A stretch of 20,899 nucleotides of DNA from Sulfurimonas autotrophica (GTDB taxonomy: Bacteria; Campylobacterota; Campylobacteria; Campylobacterales; Sulfurimonadaceae), in the NCBI GenBank assembly GCA_015662405.1, contig DQUE01000183.1, forward strand, positions 1-20,899, written 5' to 3'. Position numbers and translations under genes: made by a program. The notes under the pieces are model-generated. The model saw only the letters and a program-made list of their open reading frames with translations. It made no database searches and had not been told where the DNA came from. Of the stretch, positions 15,801 to 20,899 are shown piece by piece (the stretch's first letter is position 1; the number at the start of each line of letters is the position of its first letter).

Positions 15801-17459
15801 ATGGCGTTCGATAACGAATCATTTGAAGAAGAAGAAAATTTTGCACAGATGTTCGCAGAAAGCGAAAAAAAGCAAGAAACAAGTCGCATCGTAGAAGGTG
15901 AAGTAGTAGAGATACAAACTGATGAGAATAGAGCATTAGTTGGTATAGGTGAGAAACTTGAAGGCATATTAAGCCTTGATGAAATCCGTGATGAAAACGG
16001 TGAGTTGAAGTTTAATGTTGGTGATAAAATTAAAGTTATGCAAATGGGATACTATAATGAGCGTCCTAAAATATCATACAAAAAAGTTTTAGAACAAGAA
16101 AAGACTATTGCGTTTATTGATGCCCATAAGGACGACTATGAAGACTTGGTTGTAGAGGGTGTAATTACGAAGAAGAATCGTGGCGGTTATGTTGTAGAAG
16201 CAGATGCAGTTTCGTTTTTTATGCCACGTTCATTAGCAGCCTTTAAAGAGAGTGATGATGTTGTAGGTCGTAAAATTAAAGCACAGGTTGTTAAAATCGA
16301 CCCAGCAGAAAACTCAATTATTCTTTCCCGTCGTAAACTTTTTAATGAAGAGCGTAAAAAGAAAAAAGAGATTATTGACCAACTTATGGCTGAAGATGTA
16401 GTTGTAGAAGGTGTTATTAAAAAAATTACTAGCTATGGTATGTTTGTAGATGTAGGTGGTGTTGATGGTTTAGTACATTACAATGAAATCTCTTATAAAG
16501 GACCTGTTAATCCGTCAAAACTTTATAAAGAGGGTGATGTGGTTATTGTAAAAGCCATCTCTTATGATAAAGAGAAGCGTCATCTTTCATTATCTATCAA
16601 GGCTGTTCAGCCTGATCCTTGGGTAGAAGTTGAAAATGAATTAGATGAAGGTGATACTATTACTGTTACTGTTTCAAATATTGAAGCATATGGAGCATTT
16701 GTTGATCTTGGAAATGATATAGAGGGATTTTTACATATTTCTGAGATTACTTGGAATAAAAATGTTAAAAATCCAAATGATTACTTAGAAGTAGGTCAAG
16801 AAATTGATGTTGAAGTTATAGAAATTAACTCTAAAACGCACAAACTTCGTGTTTCACTCAAAAGACTTTTACCAAAACCATTTGATGAGTTTATGAAAAA
16901 ATATAAAGAGGGTGATGTTGTAACTGGTACAGTTACTTCATTGACTGATTTTGGTGCGTTTGTGCGTATTGATGGTGTTGAAGGACTTCTACATAATCAA
17001 GATATTTCATGGGATAAAAACACAAAGGCAAAAGAGGTTTTAACTTCTGGAGAAGAGATAGAGGTAAAAATTGCAAAAATTAATGAAGAAGATCAAAAAA
17101 TTTCATTAAATCGTAAAACACTTTTAGAATCACCAATAGATAAATTTGCTACAACACATAAAGTGAACTCTGTAGTTAAAGGTACTATTCGTGATATCAA
17201 AGATTTTGGTATATTTGTGTCACTTGAAGATGGTGTTGATGCGTTGATTCGTGATGAAGATTTAGCTCCACTTGTAAAAGAAGATCTAGAAATAGGACAA
17301 GAGATAGAAGCTGTTGTTGCAAATATCGATACTCGTCGTGACCGTATCCGGTTATCTGTTAAAAAATTAGACTATATCAAAAATCAAGAAATGCTTGAGG
17401 AGATTAATGACAACGAGTCACACTCTCTTGGTGACTTGATAAAAGATAAATTTAAATAA
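15801..17459 (+). CDS. rpsA: 30S ribosomal protein S1
   Basis: RNA-binding protein of the small subunit that recruits and unfolds mRNA for initiation. Six S1 (OB-fold) repeats are visible at about 28-94, 115-178, 198-267, 282-354, 369-438 and 454-522. Repeats 3 to 6 carry the clear GxFVDxG...GxxHxSE-type pattern, for example YGMFVDVGGVDGLVH and YGAFVDLGNDIEGFLH. The first two are degenerate, as in other S1 proteins where they bind S2 and the ribosome. At 552 residues it is of E. coli size. The acidic N terminus (about 6-25) is Phe/Glu rich. AGAGGA at 15789-15794 lies six bases before the ATG. It is followed after 14 bases by a small membrane-anchored protein. Confidence 0.97.
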   Translation: MAFDNESFEEEENFAQMFAESEKKQETSRIVEGEVVEIQTDENRALVGIGEKLEGILSLDEIRDENGELKFNVGDKIKVMQMGYYNERPKISYKKVLEQEKTIAFIDAHKDDYEDLVVEGVITKKNRGGYVVEADAVSFFMPRSLAAFKESDDVVGRKIKAQVVKIDPAENSIILSRRKLFNEERKKKKEIIDQLMAEDVVVEGVIKKITSYGMFVDVGGVDGLVHYNEISYKGPVNPSKLYKEGDVVIVKAISYDKEKRHLSLSIKAVQPDPWVEVENELDEGDTITVTVSNIEAYGAFVDLGNDIEGFLHISEITWNKNVKNPNDYLEVGQEIDVEVIEINSKTHKLRVSLKRLLPKPFDEFMKKYKEGDVVTGTVTSLTDFGAFVRIDGVEGLLHNQDISWDKNTKAKEVLTSGEEIEVKIAKINEEDQKISLNRKTLLESPIDKFATTHKVNSVVKGTIRDIKDFGIFVSLEDGVDALIRDEDLAPLVKEDLEIGQEIEAVVANIDTRRDRIRLSVKKLDYIKNQEMLEEINDNESHSLGDLIKDKFK

Positions 17460-17475
17460 ACTCTATTATTTAAAT
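17450..17475. repeat. A/T-only inverted repeat over the rpsA stop and the next start codon
   Basis: ATTTAAATAA (17450-17459) and TTATTTAAAT (17466-17475) form a perfect 10-bp inverted repeat with the six-base spacer ACTCTA. The left arm ends with the rpsA stop TAA, and the right arm takes in the first two bases of the ATG at 17474. In RNA the stem would be all A-U and thus weak. Confidence 0.55.
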
Positions 17476-17950
17476 GCAAAAGATAATAAAATGGTTTGCT
17501 CCTCTTCTAGCAATAGGAGTAGCACTGTTTATTCTCTTTTTTTTAGTATCTATAAATTCTGAAGAAGAAGCTGTAGATACACAACCTCTAGTATTAAAGA
17601 GTGAGATAGTTTTAAAAAAACCAGAAAAACTATGGCTGAATCATTTTTCTAAATCTGAGAGGCTTGGTTATTTCTATCCTGTAAATGAGGTCTATGTTAC
17701 ATTAGATCTCAATGAAAAAATAACTAAAACTATTACCTATAAATTGTCTGCCAATATTCAGGATCCATATCAATTATTTTGTTTAAAAGAAGAGTTAGAG
17801 AGGTATAAACTGAAATATTTTTTAAGAAAAGATAAAGAAGGTATAGATTTACTTATTTATTCACAAAAAGTAGATAAATTAAAAAAATTAGTAAATGTAC
17901 TAAAAAATTATAAAATCAAAGCTCATTTAGAGCTTTATAAAGAGGAATAG
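17474..17950 (+). CDS. Small membrane-anchored protein of unknown function
   Basis: I do not recognise a named domain. The protein has 158 residues. A short Lys-containing N terminus is followed by one hydrophobic segment at about 8-27 with no clear signal-peptidase site, so it is probably anchored in the inner membrane with the rest outside the cytoplasm. Residues 45-100 look mostly beta. Residues 101-158 alternate a helix (CLKEELERYKLK), a strand (GIDLLIYS), a second Lys-rich helix and a final strand (AHLELYKEE), suggesting a compact alpha/beta module. One cysteine (Cys103). No Shine-Dalgarno precedes the ATG, and the start lies in an inverted repeat. It sits 14 bases after rpsA and three before serA; a gene of unknown function holds the same position in Campylobacter. 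Confidence 0.75.
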   Translation: MQKIIKWFAPLLAIGVALFILFFLVSINSEEEAVDTQPLVLKSEIVLKKPEKLWLNHFSKSERLGYFYPVNEVYVTLDLNEKITKTITYKLSANIQDPYQLFCLKEELERYKLKYFLRKDKEGIDLLIYSQKVDKLKKLVNVLKNYKIKAHLELYKEE

Positions 17951-17953
17951 TAA

Positions 17954-19540
17954 ATGCAAAAATATACAGTAGTTGTTTGTGACCATATTCATGAAGCAGG
18001 TCTTGCAATGCTTAAAGAAGATGAGAGTATTAATTTTGTAATGGCAGCAGATGTTGATAAAAAAGAGTTGGTTGAAAATATTATTCCACAAGCAGATGTA
18101 GCTATTACGAGAAGTTCAACAGATGTTGATGCAAACTTTATAGCACATGCAAAAAATATGAAAGCTATTGTACGCGCAGGAGTTGGTGTAGATAATGTTG
18201 ATATTCCTGGGTGCTCTAAAAAAGGGATAATTGTAATGAATGTGCCAACTGCAAATACGATAGCTGCAGTTGAACTTACGATGACCCATATGCTCTCATG
18301 TATGAGAATGTTTCCATACTCTCATGATCATTTAAAAAACCAAAGAGTCTGGAAGCGTGAAAAATGGTATGGATATGAGCTAAAGGGTAAAAAGCTCGGT
18401 GTTATAGGTTTTGGTAATATCGGTTCTCGTGTTGCAAAACGTGCGAAAGCTTTTGAGATGGATATAGTAGCGTATGATCCATACATTGATCCTTCAAAAG
18501 TGACAGATTTAGATATGGTATATACAAAGAACTTCGATGATATTTTAGCATGTGATGTAATAACTATTCATACACCAAAGAATAAAGAGACTATTAATAT
18601 TATTGACAAAGAAGAGATCGCCAAGATGAAAGATGGCGTTGTTTTGGTAAATTGTGCAAGAGGTGGATTGTATAATGAAGATGCACTCTATGATGGACTA
18701 AAATCAGGTAAGATTCGTTTTGCGGGTATAGATGTATTTGTAAAAGAGCCTGCAATTGATAACAAACTGCTTGATTTGGACAATATTGTTGTCTCTCCTC
18801 ACTTAGGTGCCAATACATATGAGTCACAGTATAACATCGGCACACAAGCAGCAACAAATGCTATTTTGGCAGCAAAAGGGGTAGCATATCCAAATGCTAT
18901 GAATCTGCCAATTGATGAGAGTAAAATACCTCCTTTTGTAAAACCATTTTTAGAGATGGGACAAAAAATAGGTTTCTTAGCATCACAAATAAACAAATCA
19001 AAAATGATATCAATAAAGGTCAAAGGGCAGGGCGATATTGCTAATTATGTCGATTCGCTCGCAACTTTTGTCACAGTTGGAGCGCTCAGTCACTCTACAG
19101 AGTCTATTAATTATGTAAATGCTGATTTTGTTGCTAAAGAGAAGGGTATAGAAGTAGAAGCGACAGATCTTGGTGATTCTGAAGTTTATAAAAACCTTAT
19201 TACTATTAAAACTACTACGAATGAGGGAACAACTTCTATTTCTGCTACAATATTTGAAGATGGAGTGCAGCGTATAGTTGCTACTGATGGTTTTGATATT
19301 GAGTTCCCTTTAAAAGGAGATATGATCTTCTTTAAAAACTCTGATGTTTTAGGTGTGATTGGAAGTGTTGGAACGATACTTGCAAAAAATGGTGTAAATA
19401 TTTCAGATTTTTCATTAGCAAGAAATGAACACGCAGAAGCACTTGCGGTAATTTTGGTTGATAATGCAGTCAATGATACAACACTGAATGAATTAGCATC
19501 TTTAGATGCATGTATAAGTGTAAACTACGCACGCCTATAA
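17954..19540 (+). CDS. serA: D-3-phosphoglycerate dehydrogenase, long form
   Basis: First step of phosphorylated serine synthesis: oxidises 3-phosphoglycerate with NAD. At 528 residues this is the long type with three parts. The catalytic and Rossmann portion (1-315) contains RAGVGVDNVD (74-83), GFGNIG (152-157), catalytic Arg236 (CARGG), Glu265 (VKEP) and His283 (SPHLGA). An intervening domain spans about 325-445, and a C-terminal ACT domain about 455-528, with GVIGSVGTILAKNGVNIS at its first helix, which in relatives mediates serine feedback inhibition. AGAGGA at 17941-17946 lies seven bases before the ATG. It is probably the last gene of the rpsA transcript and is followed by two hairpins. 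Confidence 0.96.
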   Translation: MQKYTVVVCDHIHEAGLAMLKEDESINFVMAADVDKKELVENIIPQADVAITRSSTDVDANFIAHAKNMKAIVRAGVGVDNVDIPGCSKKGIIVMNVPTANTIAAVELTMTHMLSCMRMFPYSHDHLKNQRVWKREKWYGYELKGKKLGVIGFGNIGSRVAKRAKAFEMDIVAYDPYIDPSKVTDLDMVYTKNFDDILACDVITIHTPKNKETINIIDKEEIAKMKDGVVLVNCARGGLYNEDALYDGLKSGKIRFAGIDVFVKEPAIDNKLLDLDNIVVSPHLGANTYESQYNIGTQAATNAILAAKGVAYPNAMNLPIDESKIPPFVKPFLEMGQKIGFLASQINKSKMISIKVKGQGDIANYVDSLATFVTVGALSHSTESINYVNADFVAKEKGIEVEATDLGDSEVYKNLITIKTTTNEGTTSISATIFEDGVQRIVATDGFDIEFPLKGDMIFFKNSDVLGVIGSVGTILAKNGVNISDFSLARNEHAEALAVILVDNAVNDTTLNELASLDACISVNYARL

Positions 19541-19547
19541 AACAGAG

Positions 19548-19574
19548 TGACCCTTTTGCTCAATGCAAAGGTCA
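19548..19574. terminator. Hairpin 1 in the serA/fabL convergent gap
   Basis: TGACCCTTTTGC (19548-19559) can pair with GCAAAGGTCA (19565-19574), leaving a two-base bulge and the loop TCAAT. It lies seven bases after the serA stop and has no following T-run. A termination role is inferred from the place only. Confidence 0.4.
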
Positions 19575-19580
19575 TAAATC

Positions 19581-19601
19581 TTTGCCTCTATAAAAGGCGA
19601 A
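19581..19601. terminator. Hairpin 2 in the serA/fabL convergent gap
   Basis: TTTGCCT (19581-19587) pairs with AGGCGAA (19595-19601) including one T-G wobble; the loop is CTATAAA. It stands between hairpin 1 and the stop of the minus-strand reductase gene, so it may serve that gene. Confidence 0.35.
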
Positions 19602-19615
19602 TAGATAAGCAAGAA

Positions 19616-20383
19616 CTACTGAAATGTAGTTCCACCATCTACAACTATAGTCTGTCCTGTTATCCAAGAAGCCTCATCAGAACATAAAAATTTGCATGCA
19701 CCTGTTAAATCTTTTGGTTCTCCCATACGAGAGAGTGGTGAGCGTTTTACAACTTCTGCTTTGACCTCTTCATAGTTTGGAAATGCTTTTAGTGCGTCGG
19801 TGTCAATCGGACCGCCACTTACTGCATTTACACGAATTCCTTTCTCTCCAAGCTCAGCTGCAGCGTATCGCACCATAGCTTCAACAGCGGCTTTATTTGT
19901 TCCATGTCCTGCATAATTTGGTGTATAAACCAAGTTGCCCGTAGAACTCATAGAGATGATACTTCCACCACCAACTTTTTCTATTCTCTTAGCAGCTTCT
20001 TGGGCTCCGACAACAAAGGCATCAACTGTTGCTGTGTAGATATTGTTAAGACCCTTTGGTTTGAGTCTCATAAAAGGGCCAAAACCACCTACAACAGCGC
20101 GTCCTGAAATGATAGCGTTTGATATGAAAAAATCTAGTCTAGCAAAATCTTCATCAAACTCTTTATAAACATCTTTGTATGTATTTGGCTCTAATATGTC
20201 TAATTTGTAAGCACGGCATTTTACATTATAGTTTTCTTCAATGTCGGCTATAATTTCATTTGCAGTATCCGCATTTGATGCGTAGGTAAAGGCCACATCG
20301 CAACCTTCTTTTGCAAAAGCATATACGATTGCTTTTCCGATTCCGCGAGTTCCACCACTTACAAAGAGAGTCTTATCTTTCAT
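19616..20383 (-). CDS. fabL: SDR-family enoyl-[ACP] reductase, FabL-like
   Basis: Short-chain dehydrogenase/reductase of 255 residues, probably reducing trans-2-enoyl-ACP in fatty-acid elongation. The nucleotide loop is SGGTRGIG (9-16). The active-site pair is Tyr157...Lys164 in YAGHGTNK, a Y-x6-K spacing used by enoyl-ACP reductases, whereas ordinary SDRs have Y-x3-K. The stretch VNAVSGGPIDTDALKAFPN (185-203) closely resembles B. subtilis FabL (enoyl reductase III). The usual SDR NNAG motif reads SNAII (88-92), also atypical of classical SDRs. The C terminus GQTIVVDGG is standard. The gene starts three bases after the dapA stop, with AAGGA inside the dapA end, so the two form an operon. A FabG-type ketoreductase is less likely given the active-site spacing. 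Confidence 0.78.
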   Translation of the reverse strand: MKDKTLFVSGGTRGIGKAIVYAFAKEGCDVAFTYASNADTANEIIADIEENYNVKCRAYKLDILEPNTYKDVYKEFDEDFARLDFFISNAIISGRAVVGGFGPFMRLKPKGLNNIYTATVDAFVVGAQEAAKRIEKVGGGSIISMSSTGNLVYTPNYAGHGTNKAAVEAMVRYAAAELGEKGIRVNAVSGGPIDTDALKAFPNYEEVKAEVVKRSPLSRMGEPKDLTGACKFLCSDEASWITGQTIVVDGGTTFQ

Positions 20384-20386
20384 GTT

Positions 20387-20899
20387 TTAGAGTCCTTTTA
20401 TATCGTAATTTTTCATTACTTCTTCAATTTTTTTCATATTTTCTTTACTTGGAACAACCAGAGGTAGTCTATACTCTAATGTCTCTGTAAGTCCTGCTAT
20501 ATACATTGCAGCTTTTATTGGAATAGGATTTGATTCACAAAACATTACTTTATTTAAAGGGTAAAGCTTGTCATTGATAGCTTTTGCGCCAGTAAAGTCA
20601 CCATTGAGTGCTTTGTTGACAAGTTCTGATTTTAAATCAGGCATCAGATTTGATGTAACAGAGGTAATCCCAGCACCACCATTTGCTAAAATAGGATAGT
20701 CAATAGCATCATCACCGGAAAATACCTTCAGATCTGGTCTGCGCGAAAGCAGTTCAACTGTACGCTCTAAGCTTCCAGTTGCTTCCTTAACACCATATAT
20801 ATTTTTAACATCATCAAAAAGCCTGATAACAGTGTCTGCAGAGATATCTACACCGGTGCGTCCAGGAACATTGTAAAGCATAAAAGGGAGCTCACTAAC
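20387..20899 (-). CDS. dapA: 4-hydroxy-tetrahydrodipicolinate synthase, C-terminal part (cut by window end)
   Basis: Condenses pyruvate with aspartate semialdehyde on the way to diaminopimelate and lysine. Only the last 170 residues are present. The frame is still open at the window edge (VSELPF precedes the first internal Met), so the start lies outside. The partial protein has the active-site Tyr in LYNVPGRTG and the Schiff-base Lys in GVKEATGS, 29 residues apart as in the family, and a normal C-terminal helical region. It lies upstream of the FabL-like gene in the same minus-strand transcript; a dapA-SDR pair also occurs in Campylobacter. Confidence 0.95.
   Translation of the reverse strand, partial: VSELPFMLYNVPGRTGVDISADTVIRLFDDVKNIYGVKEATGSLERTVELLSRRPDLKVFSGDDAIDYPILANGGAGITSVTSNLMPDLKSELVNKALNGDFTGAKAINDKLYPLNKVMFCESNPIPIKAAMYIAGLTETLEYRLPLVVPSKENMKKIEEVMKNYDIKGL

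Noticed and set aside
1..20899. Mobile element, prophage, CRISPR, toxin-antitoxin or defence island
   Set aside because: No transposase, integrase, repeat array or small paired toxin gene was seen. Genes are packed core functions with uniform codon style, and all gaps are under 110 bases.

Overview
This window reads as ordinary core chromosome from a low-GC member of the Campylobacterota (former Epsilonproteobacteria), most likely a Sulfurimonas-type sulfur or hydrogen oxidiser rather than a gut Campylobacter or Helicobacter. The basis is gene order and protein character. The block polyprenyl synthase-hemA-proS-fxsA-(thioredoxin-fold protein)-hemC-ubiD and the block HIT/pheS-pheT-aroA-ispH-rpsA-(small membrane protein)-serA both match arrangements I know from Campylobacter. 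The genus is an inference.

Layout. Positions 1-7905 (+) are one tightly packed operon: the tail of an upstream gene, a long-chain polyprenyl diphosphate synthase, glutamyl-tRNA reductase, prolyl-tRNA synthetase, an FxsA membrane protein, an exported CPFC thiol:disulfide protein, porphobilinogen deaminase and a UbiD decarboxylase. It joins tetrapyrrole synthesis to both ends of (mena)quinone synthesis. Positions 8000-9850 (+) hold argH and an OsmC-type peroxidase after a short gap with a possible promoter. A convergent HIT-family gene lies at 9867-10223 (-). A roughly 100-base divergent promoter region follows, then pheS-pheT-aroA-ispH (+), each overlapping the next by ATGA. rpsA has its own strong-looking tandem -10 boxes and is followed by a small anchored protein and serA. 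Two hairpins separate serA from a minus-strand pair: a FabL-like enoyl-ACP reductase and a dapA cut by the window end.

Functionally the genes cover housekeeping: haem, quinone and isoprenoid supply (IspH feeds the polyprenyl synthase, which feeds the UbiD step), Pro and Phe charging, aromatic, Arg, Ser and Lys/diaminopimelate synthesis, translation initiation (S1), fatty-acid synthesis and peroxide or disulfide handling. I saw no mobile element, CRISPR array, tRNA, rRNA or riboswitch, and no stretch over 300 bases without a gene.

I did not find an undescribed multi-gene system. The points most worth a second look are a PheT whose B3/B4 editing domain lacks the usual motifs, an SD-less small membrane gene whose start lies in an A/T-only inverted repeat, and regulatory details around rpsA, pheS and the convergent gene ends.
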